Below, piece after piece: positions 10,063-18,614 of a stretch of DNA of 64,000 nucleotides; the first letter of the stretch is position 1, and each line of letters begins with the position of its first letter. The translations under genes and the position numbers were made by a program. The notes beneath the pieces are model-generated. The model was not told the origin of the DNA, ran no database searches, and saw only the letters and a program-made list of their open reading frames with translations. The stretch comes from Marinirhabdus sp963793275 (GTDB taxonomy: Bacteria > Bacteroidota > Bacteroidia > Flavobacteriales > Flavobacteriaceae), in NCBI GenBank assembly GCA_963793275.1, contig CAWBZL010000003.1:868001-932000 (forward strand), read 5' to 3'.

Positions 10063-10377
10063 AAGCTTTAAATTAGGGGTTTAACTTGTCGAATTTTTTT
10101 GCATTTCACAGAAAATAAGGTCAAATTATTAACTGAAAATTTCTATCTATGGCAAAATGTTTTATTTTGTGCGTTTTAGAGCAATTTGGCAACTAAACAA
10201 TGAGTACATTACCAAATATTCTAAAATGAAAAAACTAAAAACTTTCAAAGAGTATATAAAGAACTAAAATTGTTGCACCGCGGAGTGCGTGAAGAGTCGT
10301 TTGTTAGTTATATCGTTTAACGGATATAATGCTAATTTAATCGTAAAAAATATCAATAATTGTTAATAAAATGTTAA
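10063..10377. promoter_or_regulatory. Divergent regulatory region, adhesin operon / CI-like regulator
   Basis: This 315-bp AT-rich gap separates the start of the adhesin operon from the start of the HTH regulator, so it should hold both promoters. It contains an inverted repeat at 10308-10329 (listed separately). The only other open frame is a 13-codon one starting ATG-AAA-AAA at about 10227, which I do not call as a gene. I found no clean TAnnTTTG box for either gene. Confidence 0.5.
10308..10329. promoter_or_regulatory. Inverted repeat, candidate operator of the HTH regulator
   Basis: TTATATC at 10308-10314 is matched by GATATAA at 10323-10329 with an 8-bp spacer. It lies 48 bp upstream of the regulator start codon. 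A dimeric CI-type HTH protein would bind such a dyad; the binding itself is inferred. Confidence 0.4.
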
Positions 10378-11001
10378 ATGTCTCAAATTGCGAATAACAT
10401 TATCGATCGATTAAAGTCTGAGTTAGATATAAAAACTGATAAAGAGCTTTGTAGCTTGTTGGGTATAAAATCGAATACGCTTTCCACCTGGAAAAAGCGA
10501 GATACTATGGATTTTAATAAGGTCTTGAGAGTTTGTGACGAGAATAATTTGGACCTGAACCTGATATTTTTTAACGAAGAAAAGGAAGCTGTGCTATCTG
10601 AAATTGATAGGGATGAAGTTCCACTTCTAACCCAAGATTTATCTAAGAAAGTTTCTTTGGTTACCGAAACTAAGATCTTAAATAAAAACAGAAATCTGGG
10701 AGTTTTTAAAATTTACAGTGAAAATGGTACTATTGAGGGAGAGAAATTGGTTCTTACACAAAAGGTTATTCCTATCAAACTGTCAAAACAAAAGGAGTAT
10801 GTAATTCAGTTACACGATAACACATTTCTTTTAGGTAGTTGTTTAAGCGATCATGAAAAGGGCTACGTAGGTTTTGTTCATATAGAATTATCTGGTAGCG
10901 AGAATGTAAAAAACACCGTAAAAATACAATTTGATAGAATTGAGAACCTGTGGATAGTGCTTGATAAGATAGATGTTTCAGATATAAAATCTATTGCTTA
11001 A
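10378..11001 (+). CDS. Phage CI-repressor-like HTH regulator
   Basis: 207-residue protein. Residues 1-70 match the helix-turn-helix of the bacteriophage CI repressor family: L-L-G-I-K-S-N-T-L-S-T-W-K-K-R is the turn and recognition helix, followed by the conserved V-C-x-E-N-N-L-D-L-N-x-I-F motif. The remaining ~130 residues look like a small beta-rich domain. I see no convincing Ser/Lys autoproteolysis pair of an S24 peptidase, so it is probably not a LexA-style self-cleaving repressor. It is transcribed divergently from the adhesin-PorP-OmpA operon, which makes control of that operon the leading hypothesis. Its stop directly abuts the stop of the convergent STAS-like gene. Confidence 0.8.
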   Translation: MSQIANNIIDRLKSELDIKTDKELCSLLGIKSNTLSTWKKRDTMDFNKVLRVCDENNLDLNLIFFNEEKEAVLSEIDRDEVPLLTQDLSKKVSLVTETKILNKNRNLGVFKIYSENGTIEGEKLVLTQKVIPIKLSKQKEYVIQLHDNTFLLGSCLSDHEKGYVGFVHIELSGSENVKNTVKIQFDRIENLWIVLDKIDVSDIKSIA

Positions 11002-11397
11002 TCAAGAGCTCCAAATAACTGCTTTTTCCAGTGAATGAAAGGTTTTATACGTTGATTTAGTGAATAATTTTTCCAATTGTACACTTAAAAATGCTTTTTC
11101 TTCATAGGCGACTATTGCAACACGTTCTACTTGATGGCGTTCTTTATAAAATTTCAACCAATCCTGAGGATTAACAGAATACGAATTAACTCTGTTGGAA
11201 ATATAATTTATCTGGATATCATTAGAACCAAAATATTGATAGACTTTTTCAATAATAATTTTTGCTTTTTCCCAATCAAAATGAACTCCTTCTGAAATTT
11301 CACTTACTACAAATTTTTCAAAAATATAAAATTCACCAAAAGGTTCAGTAAATTTTACAAAGCAACTTTTAATTAAAGGGGAGTCTTCTAGTTTCAT
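11002..11397 (-). CDS. Conserved hypothetical protein, SpoIIAA/STAS-like
   Basis: 131-residue soluble protein without signal peptide or membrane segments. Its alternating strands and helices (a strand near 20-35, helix E-K-A-K-I-I-I-E-K-V, strand I-Q-I-N-Y-I-S-N-R, strand V-A-I-V-A-Y, final helix) resemble the small SpoIIAA/STAS-like proteins common in flavobacteria. No catalytic residues are evident. It is a single gene converging on the HTH regulator with no gap between the stops. Its function is unknown. Confidence 0.6.
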   Translation of the reverse strand: MKLEDSPLIKSCFVKFTEPFGEFYIFEKFVVSEISEGVHFDWEKAKIIIEKVYQYFGSNDIQINYISNRVNSYSVNPQDWLKFYKERHQVERVAIVAYEEKAFLSVQLEKLFTKSTYKTFHSLEKAVIWSS

Positions 11398-11439
11398 CTT
11401 AGGGGATGTTGATGATATTAATAGGGGTAAAAATATACA

Positions 11440-11474
11440 TAAAAAAATGCAACACTTAGTTTAAAGCGTTGCAT
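11440..11474 (-). terminator. Rho-independent terminator after the OmpA lipoprotein gene
   Basis: Read on the minus strand, ATGCAAC at 11474-11468 pairs with GTTGCAT at 11453-11447. Through one G-T wobble the stem extends by CTT/AAG. A run of seven T follows. It lies 28 bp past the stop of the OmpA lipoprotein gene. Confidence 0.75.
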
Positions 11475-11501
11475 TTTGCATAGTTGTTTGCTTTCAAGTT
11501 A

Positions 11502-12344
11502 TTAGTTGGCAGAAAGCAATGCCAAAAACTTATCTAAGTTTGGAAGAATCACAATACGTGTCCGTCTGTTGGTAGCACGACCTTCTTTAGTGTCATTTTC
11601 TGTTAGTGGGTGAAAACTACTACGTCCAGAGGCAATTAGTTTTTCCGGAGCAACGTTATATTTGTCCTGTAACGTTCTAATTACGGCAGTAGAACGAGCA
11701 ACACTCAATTCCCAGTTGTCTTTGTAAGACGCTCCTGGTTTTACCGTTTGAGAATCTGTATGTCCTTCTACCATTACTTCCAGTGCAGGCTCACTATTAA
11801 TTACATTTGCTAAACGCTCCAGTAATGGATTTGCTTTAGAATTAAGTCTGTAACTTCCCGAGTTGAATAATAACTTATCTGAAATCGTTATCATCACAAC
11901 AGTTTCATCTATATTAATCTGAATATCGTCTTCTTCGCCATCTGCAATAAGACTTGAGTCAAGGTTTGCTTTAAGGTTATGAGAAATAATTAAGTTCATA
12001 CTATCCTTTAACGTTTCTGCCTGTGCAAGTTCTTCCGGATCTACATTGGCAAGTGCAGCTTTCATTTTGTCTCTATCATTCTGAGATAATACCACACCTT
12101 CAAATTGTTGTAATCTGTTATTGTTACTATCTGTTAAAGATTGGATCTTTTGATTGTAACTTGCTACTCGGTCTTCAATTTTTGCCAGTTTCGTTTCGGC
12201 TTCTTCTTTTTCAAGCTGTGTTTTAGCAAGGCTGGAACGAGTATCGTTGTATTGTCCTTCTAATTCAACATATTTCTTTTTAGATACACAAGACGTTAAT
12301 AATAAAGCGCTTGAGAATACGGCTACTGCAATTGATCTTTTCAT
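11502..12344 (-). CDS. OmpA-family lipoprotein
   Basis: 280-residue lipoprotein of the cell envelope. The signal peptide ends in a lipobox L-L-T-S-C with the acylated Cys at residue 19. Next comes a charged coiled coil (about 25-80), then an OmpA/MotB peptidoglycan-binding domain (about 155-275) with the V-E-G-H-T-D and N-R-R-T-R motifs. This is the Pal-like layout of proteins that tether the outer membrane to the cell wall. It has its own terminator downstream and a -7-like box upstream, so it is probably monocistronic. Confidence 0.88.
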   Translation of the reverse strand: MKRSIAVAVFSSALLLTSCVSKKKYVELEGQYNDTRSSLAKTQLEKEEAETKLAKIEDRVASYNQKIQSLTDSNNNRLQQFEGVVLSQNDRDKMKAALANVDPEELAQAETLKDSMNLIISHNLKANLDSSLIADGEEDDIQINIDETVVMITISDKLLFNSGSYRLNSKANPLLERLANVINSEPALEVMVEGHTDSQTVKPGASYKDNWELSVARSTAVIRTLQDKYNVAPEKLIASGRSSFHPLTENDTKEGRATNRRTRIVILPNLDKFLALLSAN

Positions 12345-12385
12345 ATTAATTAAATTTAAGGTTTGTTATGTTTTTGTTATGGGGA

Positions 12386-12393
12386 CAAATATA
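12386..12393 (-). promoter_or_regulatory. Candidate -7 box for the OmpA lipoprotein gene
   Basis: The minus strand reads TATATTTG, a full match to the Bacteroidota TAnnTTTG -7 consensus, 42 bp upstream of the start codon. I did not find a well-spaced -33 TTG. Confidence 0.45.
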
Positions 12394-12510
12394 GGTCAGT
12401 AACTTTCCAAAAAAATAGTTAACAAATGTCACAGTTTTGTTAAAGTGAACTTTTTTTAGTTGAAATTTTAAAATTGATAGCTTTTCTGTGTAATTATTAC
12501 ACTAAAAACA

Positions 12511-12539
12511 AAAAAGACAGCTTTACGGCTGTCTTTTTC
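12511..12539. terminator. Bidirectional terminator hairpin
   Basis: AAAAAGACAGC (12511-12521) and GCTGTCTTTTT (12528-12538) form an 11-bp stem with a 6-nt loop and A/T tails on both sides. It lies 19 bp beyond the stop of the MscS gene and serves the minus strand. Confidence 0.8.
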
Positions 12540-12557
12540 AATTTTGAATTTGAAAGA

Positions 12558-13484
12558 TTATTCTTTGTTATCCGAAAGTACGGTAAGATTATTTTTACCA
12601 AAATCCAATGTTCTGATAGGGAACGGGATGTTAATATCGGCTTCATCAAAATGTTTCTTGATAGTTTTAATTGCCTTATGCTGATGCATAAAGTTCTGTT
12701 TACCGTTGCTACAATCCGCCCAGAAGCGCACTAAAAAATTAATAGAACTATCGCCAAATTCGGTGTAGAAAAATTCTATTTCCTCACTGTTCTCTTGTTT
12801 AAATGCCTCACCAATAATCTTAACGGTTAAGTCTTCTACCATTTGCAAATCACTCTCGTATCCCACACCACATCCTACGATAATTCGGGAACGTTTATTT
12901 ATGGTATAATTGGTAAACGGGTTATCTACAAAAGTGGAGTTAGGAATGATGGTTAAATTATTATCTGGACGTTTAAGGGTTACGTTGCGCAGATTAATTT
13001 CAGTTACAAATCCCTTGTCATCTCCACTTTCAATCCAATCTCCAATACTTATTTTGGGTAAAAAAGATAAAATAAAACCAGAAACTGTATTGCTCAAGGT
13101 ACCTTGTAGTGCTAAACCAATAGCAAGTCCTACAACACCAGCACCAGCCAGTACAGAGGTAAGTACTTTATTAAGATCCATGACTCCAAGAGCTACAAAA
13201 AATCCTATCAACAACACAACAGCATACGTAATCTGCCCAATAATTTGCTTAATAGATTCTTCCTTTACTTTTTTAAGTACGAGGCGCTTCATTACTCTGG
13301 ATAACCCCTTCGCGATAAAATGAAAGAGAACAACCAATAAAATTGCCAGAATGAAATTTGGCAATTTTAGAATAATCTGGTCCAACCAGTTTCCCAGTTT
13401 ATCCCAAAGCCCTTCAATAGCATCTGAGGTGTTAAAAGTGGCTTTGTCTATAGTTTCTTCTGTATTTGAAGTAGTATCTTGCAT
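12558..13484 (-). CDS. MscS-type mechanosensitive ion channel
   Basis: 308-residue inner-membrane channel that would release solutes on hypo-osmotic shock. Three membrane helices lie at about 37-62, 80-102 and 108-137. The third is Gly/Ala-rich (A-G-A-G-V-V-G-L-A-I-G-L-A-L-Q), which is the pore helix of the family. The cytosolic beta-domain follows (G-D-W-I-E, then N-x-x-L-T-I-I-P-N-S). The length fits the small MscS class. It is monocistronic and shares no operon with rpoD, which lies 107 bp upstream on the same strand. Confidence 0.92.
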   Translation of the reverse strand: MQDTTSNTEETIDKATFNTSDAIEGLWDKLGNWLDQIILKLPNFILAILLVVLFHFIAKGLSRVMKRLVLKKVKEESIKQIIGQITYAVVLLIGFFVALGVMDLNKVLTSVLAGAGVVGLAIGLALQGTLSNTVSGFILSFLPKISIGDWIESGDDKGFVTEINLRNVTLKRPDNNLTIIPNSTFVDNPFTNYTINKRSRIIVGCGVGYESDLQMVEDLTVKIIGEAFKQENSEEIEFFYTEFGDSSINFLVRFWADCSNGKQNFMHQHKAIKTIKKHFDEADINIPFPIRTLDFGKNNLTVLSDNKE

Positions 13485-13591
13485 AGAATAAAAAATGTTA
13501 TTTATTTATTTTTTGAAATATAGTTAAAATGAAAACACCTTTATAATAAGAAATTCTTAAAACAAAGGTGCTTGTCGGAAAATTTTAAATC

Positions 13592-14458
13592 CTATCCAAG
13601 ATATTTTTTCAGGATATGGCTTTTAGATTCTTTTCGTAATCTTCTAATTGCTTTCTCACGAATCTGGCGAACACGCTCTCTACTTAAATCGAAGGTATCT
13701 CCAATTTCCTGCAGCGTCATTGCCGGCTGATTGGACAAACCAAAATTAAGTCTTACCACATCTGCCTCACGAGGAGCCAGTGTATCCAAAGCACGATCGA
13801 TCTCAATTTTAAGAGATTCGTGGATTAGAGATTTATCTGGATTTGGTGTTTCTCCAGAGCTAATTACATCGTACAGATTGTTATCGTTCTCTCCTTCCTG
13901 GAAAGGTGCATCCATAGAAAGACTACGGTTTGCATTTTTTAACGATTGCTTTACATTAGAAATGGTCATATCCAGTTCTTTCGCAATTTCTGCGGCAGAT
14001 GGCTTACGCTCATGTACTTGTTCTAAATGTATAGAAGCTTTTCTGATTTTGTTAATATCACCAATTTTGTTAAGTGGTAAGCGAACCACTCTGGATTGTT
14101 CTGCTAGTGCCTGCAAGATAGATTGTCTAATCCACCATACAGCATAGGAGATAAATTTGAAACCACGTGTTTCATCAAAACGCTTGGCAGCTTTCACTAA
14201 ACCAACGTTTCCTTCATTAATAAGGTCTGGCAAACGCAATCCCTGATTTTGGTATTGCTTAGCAACCGATATTACAAATCGTAGGTTAGAACGCGTCAAC
14301 TTATCTAAAGCTCGTTGATCTCCGGCCCTGATTCTTTGCGCTAATTCTACTTCCTCTTCGGCAGTAATCATGTCTATTTTGCTCACATCTTGCAAATAGC
14401 TATTTAACGACTTAGTTTCCCTGTTGGTAACCTGCTTTGTAATTTTGAGTTGTCTCAT
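13592..14458 (-). CDS. rpoD: Primary RNA polymerase sigma factor
   Basis: 288-residue group 1 sigma-70 factor of the Bacteroidota type, which lacks region 1.1 and the large non-conserved insert. Visible are region 1.2 (about 17-45), region 2 with D-L-I-N-E-G-N-V-G-L (78-87) and F-I-S-Y-A-V-W-W-I-R-Q-S-I (102-114), region 3 (about 130-190), and region 4 with the helix-turn-helix L-S-R-E-R-V-R-Q-I (258-266). This is the factor that reads the TAnnTTTG/TTG promoters found across the window. It is a single gene, divergent from the small secreted protein gene. Confidence 0.95.
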   Translation of the reverse strand: MRQLKITKQVTNRETKSLNSYLQDVSKIDMITAEEEVELAQRIRAGDQRALDKLTRSNLRFVISVAKQYQNQGLRLPDLINEGNVGLVKAAKRFDETRGFKFISYAVWWIRQSILQALAEQSRVVRLPLNKIGDINKIRKASIHLEQVHERKPSAAEIAKELDMTISNVKQSLKNANRSLSMDAPFQEGENDNNLYDVISSGETPNPDKSLIHESLKIEIDRALDTLAPREADVVRLNFGLSNQPAMTLQEIGDTFDLSRERVRQIREKAIRRLRKESKSHILKKYLG

Positions 14459-14597
14459 ATATTTTGTAGGATTTTAAATTTTAATAACCCTCCATGGTAC
14501 TACCTATTTTTGACAATTCCAAATACTTAACACTATTTCTTAAAAAAAAGTGCATTTTTGTTCATTTTTATTACATTAAGGCCTAAATTGAGTCATT

Positions 14598-14801
14598 ATG
14601 AAACCCAAATATTTATTATTTATAGCAGCGATTTTGTTTTTTTGTTCTAATACACTAGCGCAACTTCCTACACATTCCCCTAATCCCGACAACAATTCTC
14701 CTATTGATCTATCAGAAACTGCAGATATTCTTATTTATATTGTAATGCCCGTATTAATTTTACTACTATTAGTATTACGTTTAAGAAAAAGAAAAAAGTA
14801 A
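14598..14801 (+). CDS. Small secreted/membrane protein of unknown function
   Basis: 67-residue protein with a signal peptide (about 1-21), a short Pro/Asn/Ser-rich stretch (22-41), one hydrophobic helix (about 44-62), and a basic C-terminal tail of Arg/Lys. The layout of signal, linker, helix and positive tail resembles small proteins with C-terminal anchoring or sorting helices in flavobacteria. I recognise no specific family. It sits 8 bp upstream of the M14 carboxypeptidase gene, so the two are probably co-transcribed. Confidence 0.65.
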   Translation: MKPKYLLFIAAILFFCSNTLAQLPTHSPNPDNNSPIDLSETADILIYIVMPVLILLLLVLRLRKRKK

Positions 14802-14809
14802 CACTCCAG

Positions 14810-17113
14810 ATGAATAAAATAATTGCAATAGTATTCCTCATCGTACTGGTTTTTGAAAGCAATGCCCAATCCTTAACCTATTCCGAAGTAAAAGTTAAGG
14901 TTAACACTGTTGAAGAAATTCAAACACTGGCAAGTGAAGGCTATGCTATAGATCACTATCAGGGAAATTGGAAAGACGGAATCAGATTTTTTGTAACTCC
15001 CCGCGAATTACAATCATTAGAAAACCAGGGATATACTTTTGAAATTACAATTCCGGATTATACTGCTTACTATAACAACTTGCAGCAAGCCGATAGACTT
15101 TTAACTCCAAACCCATCAAAGTCCAAAGGTGTTGCCGCGGGATTTGATCTGGGCTCTATGGGAGGTTTTTACACTTTCGATGAAGTTGTGGATAAATTGG
15201 ACGAAATGAGAACAGATTTCCCTAATCTTATTACAGCAAAAGAAAGTATTGGTACTACTGTTGAAGGAAGAGATATATGGATGGTTAAAATTAGCGATAA
15301 CCCAGATATAGACGAGCCTGAACCTGTTGCCCATTTTGATGCGTTGCACCACGCCAGAGAGCCCTTATCTATGGCAACCACCATAAATTATATGTTCTGG
15401 TTGCTGGAAAATTATGAAACAGATGCTTCCATAAAATTTTTGGTAGATAACAGAGAAATTTATTTCGTACCCGTTGTAAACCCGGATGGATATGTATACA
15501 ATGAAACTACAAACCCGGACGGTGGTGGTTTGTGGCGTAAAAACCGACTTCCAATAAATACAAACTGTATTGGTGTAGATTTAAATAGAAATTATGGTTT
15601 TGGATATGCTACAGACGACAATTGTTCAAGTCCAAACCCCTGCTCTGGAATTTACCGGGGTGCAGAAGCATTTTCTGAGCCAGAAAGCAAAGCAATACGG
15701 GATTTGCTGGCAGCGACCCAAGCAAACACGGCTTTTTCCACACATTCTACGGCAGGAACGTATTTAATGCCCTATGGCTTTGATACCTCGCCACCTGCAT
15801 TCGATATTTATTCAGAGTGGGCTTCAGCGTTTCTGGATGAAAACGATTATAGCTATGGCGTAACATTCCAAATGCTAGGATATACCTCTTGTGGAACAAC
15901 CAGAGATTATATGCATTCCGAAGAAATTTACGGCTGGACGCCTGAAATTGGAGGAAATGGATTCTGGCCTCCTGAAAGTACTATCTTCGATTTAGTAGCA
16001 GAAAATGTGCGCCCTTTTCTGTTTCAAACCTACATTGCTGGTGCGTATCTGGATGTACAATCGTACGAATTGGTAGGCGATATTGTTCCCGGGGCAGATT
16101 TTGAGTTAGTTATCGAAATAAAAAACATAGGTGTAGGAGCAACCGCCAATAATGTGAGCGTTGTAGTGGAGGCAGATACTGGTGCTATAATTTCACCAAC
16201 GGCAAGTACCTTTGGAGATATTCCTGCCAGACAAAAAAAAGACAACGCTACAATTCCTTTTCAGTTTGAAATAGATTCACAATTTGATGAAGGATTCTTT
16301 ACCATTACCGTTATTACTATCCAGGACGGTATTCCTAACCAAACGTTAGAGATCCCGGTGTATGTTGGTGATAAACAAACCCTTTTTGAAGATGACGCCG
16401 AAGGTGGTGCAACAAACTGGACAGCAAGCGGAACGGAAATTAGTTGGGGAATAACCATGGACGACTCTTTTAGCGGCGACCGTTGTTTTGGTGACAGTAA
16501 CGACGGAAACAGCGCAAACGATACGGAGAACTTTTTTCAACTTGATGAAACATTTAGCTTTGTAGGTTTAGATGGACCTTTGGTTCAATATGCTTTTAAA
16601 CATTCGATTATAGATGGTGATACTGCGTCTTTTGAGATTTCTACAAATAATGGCGTAGATTGGGCACCTTTACGAACCTATCAACGAAACGAAGACTGGA
16701 AGATTGAATCTATTAACTTATCTGAATTTTCCGGTGCTGAAATAGTTCAGTTTCGATTTAAAATGATGACAGACGGAGTAAGACCTGGTGACGGATTTTA
16801 TTTTGACGATTTTAAAGTGCTAAACTACACTGAAGGTATTTTGGGAGTTTCAGATGTTTTGGAGGAAGAGGAAATTTCAGTATTTCCAAATCCGTTTTCT
16901 GAAACAATTACAATTCAACACAGTCCTTCACGAAGTGTTTCTGAAGTAAAATTGTATGATATCCAGGGAAAGGAAATTTTAATCGCTATTTCAGAAAAAA
17001 AGAGAAGTACCACAATCTCTAACGTAGCTGCATTGCAAAGTGGGATGTATTTTTTAGTCTTAAAAGATAGCATTACTGGTAATACGGTCGCGAAAAGAGT
17101 CCTGAAAAAATAA
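14810..17113 (+). CDS. M14 zinc carboxypeptidase with T9SS sorting domain
   Basis: 767-residue exported metallocarboxypeptidase. It has a signal peptide (1-20), a pro-region (about 21-110) and an M14 catalytic domain (about 115-410). The zinc ligands are His181 and Glu184 (H-A-R-E) and His312 (T-H-S); substrate residues lie in D-L-N-R-N-Y, and the catalytic Glu is Glu379 in W-T-P-E-I-G. A CARDB-like beta domain (about 420-520) and an immune-inhibitor-A/MAM-like beta-sandwich (about 530-680) follow. The last ~80 residues are a type A T9SS C-terminal sorting domain, with F-P-N-P and the final G-M-Y-F-L-V and K-R-V-L-K-K. Likely role: extracellular digestion of peptides. Confidence 0.92.
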   Translation: MNKIIAIVFLIVLVFESNAQSLTYSEVKVKVNTVEEIQTLASEGYAIDHYQGNWKDGIRFFVTPRELQSLENQGYTFEITIPDYTAYYNNLQQADRLLTPNPSKSKGVAAGFDLGSMGGFYTFDEVVDKLDEMRTDFPNLITAKESIGTTVEGRDIWMVKISDNPDIDEPEPVAHFDALHHAREPLSMATTINYMFWLLENYETDASIKFLVDNREIYFVPVVNPDGYVYNETTNPDGGGLWRKNRLPINTNCIGVDLNRNYGFGYATDDNCSSPNPCSGIYRGAEAFSEPESKAIRDLLAATQANTAFSTHSTAGTYLMPYGFDTSPPAFDIYSEWASAFLDENDYSYGVTFQMLGYTSCGTTRDYMHSEEIYGWTPEIGGNGFWPPESTIFDLVAENVRPFLFQTYIAGAYLDVQSYELVGDIVPGADFELVIEIKNIGVGATANNVSVVVEADTGAIISPTASTFGDIPARQKKDNATIPFQFEIDSQFDEGFFTITVITIQDGIPNQTLEIPVYVGDKQTLFEDDAEGGATNWTASGTEISWGITMDDSFSGDRCFGDSNDGNSANDTENFFQLDETFSFVGLDGPLVQYAFKHSIIDGDTASFEISTNNGVDWAPLRTYQRNEDWKIESINLSEFSGAEIVQFRFKMMTDGVRPGDGFYFDDFKVLNYTEGILGVSDVLEEEEISVFPNPFSETITIQHSPSRSVSEVKLYDIQGKEILIAISEKKRSTTISNVAALQSGMYFLVLKDSITGNTVAKRVLKK

Positions 17114-17157
17114 TTAGGTTTGGCGCAGTTTTTGAATTATAAATTAAAAAAATACCC

Positions 17158-17805
17158 ATGAAAACATTTTTGTTTTGCTGTTTAGGAATTTTAAGTAGTT
17201 TGCCAATCTTTGCGCAACTAGATAAAAACATCCCTAATTCTATAAAAATAGAAGCAACTGAAATAATTTCTGAAGACCCGGTAGGAATTACAATGCCAGC
17301 TTCAAAAAAGCCAAGTCTTACCAATATTGATGCCCCAAGTAAGTACGCTAACTTAGGCAAAGAAACTCCGGAGGACTTCGATATTACAAAGGGAGACGGA
17401 CTTAAAACTTACAACAGTGGAAGCACTCCGAAGGCTTTTATTAAAGACAAAGCAGCGGCAGATGGCGTGGGGAACGATCAGTTTTTAGGAGAAATTAGAG
17501 TAGGGGCAGTGTATGTAAACATAGCCTACCGAGATCACGAATTTGTAGATGGTGACCGTATTCGGGTATTTTTAAATGGAGACGTTGTAAGAGCAGATGT
17601 AACCTTAAACGGAAGTTTCGATGGTTTTAATGTTCCGCTTCAAAAAGGTCCTAATAAAATAGTTTTTCAGGCGCTAAATCAAGGATCTTCCGGTCCCAAC
17701 ACCGCCGAACTACAGGTGTATGATGATAAGGGTCGTTTAGTTTCTGCTAAAGAATGGTTACTCTTAACGGGCAAGAAGGCTACCATAGTAGTAATCCAGG
17801 AATAA
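17158..17805 (+). CDS. Secreted protein of unknown function
   Basis: 215-residue protein with a signal peptide (about 1-20). Residues 21-100 look disordered. The C-terminal ~110 residues look like a compact beta-sandwich with alternating strands (G-A-V-Y-V-N-I-A-Y-R-D-H-E, then D-R-I-R-V-F-L-N-G-D). It has no T9SS sorting domain, so it probably stays in the periplasm. It starts 44 bp after the M14 gene and could be in its operon. I know no function for this family. Confidence 0.7.
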   Translation: MKTFLFCCLGILSSLPIFAQLDKNIPNSIKIEATEIISEDPVGITMPASKKPSLTNIDAPSKYANLGKETPEDFDITKGDGLKTYNSGSTPKAFIKDKAAADGVGNDQFLGEIRVGAVYVNIAYRDHEFVDGDRIRVFLNGDVVRADVTLNGSFDGFNVPLQKGPNKIVFQALNQGSSGPNTAELQVYDDKGRLVSAKEWLLLTGKKATIVVIQE

Positions 17806-17853
17806 TTTTTCCATATTTTTTCACTCAGACTTTTTTTAATTCAAAATGTAAAG

Positions 17854-17861
17854 TATATTTG
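17854..17861 (+). promoter_or_regulatory. Candidate -7 box for the membrane protein/XRE pair
   Basis: TATATTTG is a full match to TAnnTTTG, placing the transcription start near 17868, at the edge of the adjacent inverted repeat. Confidence 0.5.
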
Positions 17862-17868
17862 TCATATA

Positions 17869-17884
17869 GGAAATTAAACTTTCC
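17869..17884. promoter_or_regulatory. Inverted repeat at the predicted start site, candidate operator
   Basis: GGAAA and TTTCC are separated by six bases, immediately downstream of the -7 box. A repressor bound here would block initiation. The XRE protein encoded by the second gene of this operon is the natural candidate (inference). Confidence 0.35.
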
Positions 17885-17915
17885 ATAATGGCAAATTAAC
17901 TTTAATTATACAATT

Positions 17916-18362
17916 ATGAGTTTAAAATCGATAAGTGAATGTGAAGAAAAGAATTTAAACAGGCTCCTTTCATTTAAACTTCCTCATCACTACAAAAAAA
18001 TAGGGTGGGGTTTGTTTGTAGTTTCGATGGGAACTATAGTTCTCTTAAAATTTATCAACGGAGACTACGAACTGATTAAGGATATTCTAAGGCGTGTAAT
18101 TTTGCTGTCGCTATTTGTAGTAGTACTTTCTAAAGAGAAATTTGAGGATGAGCGTTTACAGCATCTGCGTGCCAGATCTTTTGGAATGACGTTTTTATTA
18201 ACAGCAATGTATATACTATTCCAGCCGTTTATAAATTTTATAGCCGCAACTATTAAGGGGAAAGAAACTGAACTATTTCAGGATCTGGGGGATTTTGTAA
18301 TCCTCTGGTTCATGTTAATAGTGTATTTGTTATTTTTTTATTTTGCTAAAAAGAAACACTAA
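17916..18362 (+). CDS. Four-helix membrane protein paired with an XRE regulator
   Basis: 148-residue inner-membrane protein with about four hydrophobic segments (roughly 28-48, 55-73, 88-114, 126-145) and an acidic/basic N-terminal tail. No enzymatic motif is evident. Its stop codon overlaps the next start by one base (TAATG), so it is translationally coupled to the XRE regulator. Pairs of a small membrane protein and a Cro/CI-type regulator are common in Bacteria, but the physiological role is unknown. A promoter box and a palindrome precede it. Confidence 0.75.
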   Translation: MSLKSISECEEKNLNRLLSFKLPHHYKKIGWGLFVVSMGTIVLLKFINGDYELIKDILRRVILLSLFVVVLSKEKFEDERLQHLRARSFGMTFLLTAMYILFQPFINFIAATIKGKETELFQDLGDFVILWFMLIVYLLFFYFAKKKH

Positions 18363-18562
18363 TGAAGAACACCTTAAAAGTAGAACGTGCCATCCTTAAT
18401 CTTACACAAGGAGATCTGGCAACCGCCATTGGTGTCTCCAGGCAAACTATAAATTCTATTGAAGCCAATAGATATGTACCTTCTACAGTTCTGGCATTAA
18501 AACTCTCGGCTATCTTCGGGAAACCGGTAAATCAATTTTTCTCACTTACCGAAGATGATTAA
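18362..18562 (+). CDS. XRE/Cro-CI family transcriptional regulator
   Basis: 66-residue protein that is little more than a helix-turn-helix: residues 10-60 carry the Cro/CI motif Q-G-D-L-A-x-A-I-G-V-S-R-Q-T-I-N-S-I-E, then the Y-x-P-S-x-x-L-A-L-K-L-S-A-I-F-G-K motif typical of the YozG-like minimal XRE regulators. It has no sensor domain, so it may be titrated by, or act with, the membrane protein encoded just upstream (1-bp overlap). It probably autoregulates the pair through the GGAAA/TTTCC repeat. Confidence 0.85.
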   Translation: MKNTLKVERAILNLTQGDLATAIGVSRQTINSIEANRYVPSTVLALKLSAIFGKPVNQFFSLTEDD

Positions 18563-18614
18563 CCTAGTTGTAGATTTGCTTCTCAGGTTCTGCTTACTCC
18601 TTTTAAATATCGTT

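Noticed and set aside
10228..10266. 13-codon frame starting ATG-AAA-AAA in the divergent regulatory gap
   Set aside because: Too short and without support; kept only as a note in the gap description.
12474..12734. Plus-strand open frame over the MscS terminator
   Set aside because: It runs through a strong terminator hairpin and is antisense to the MscS gene.
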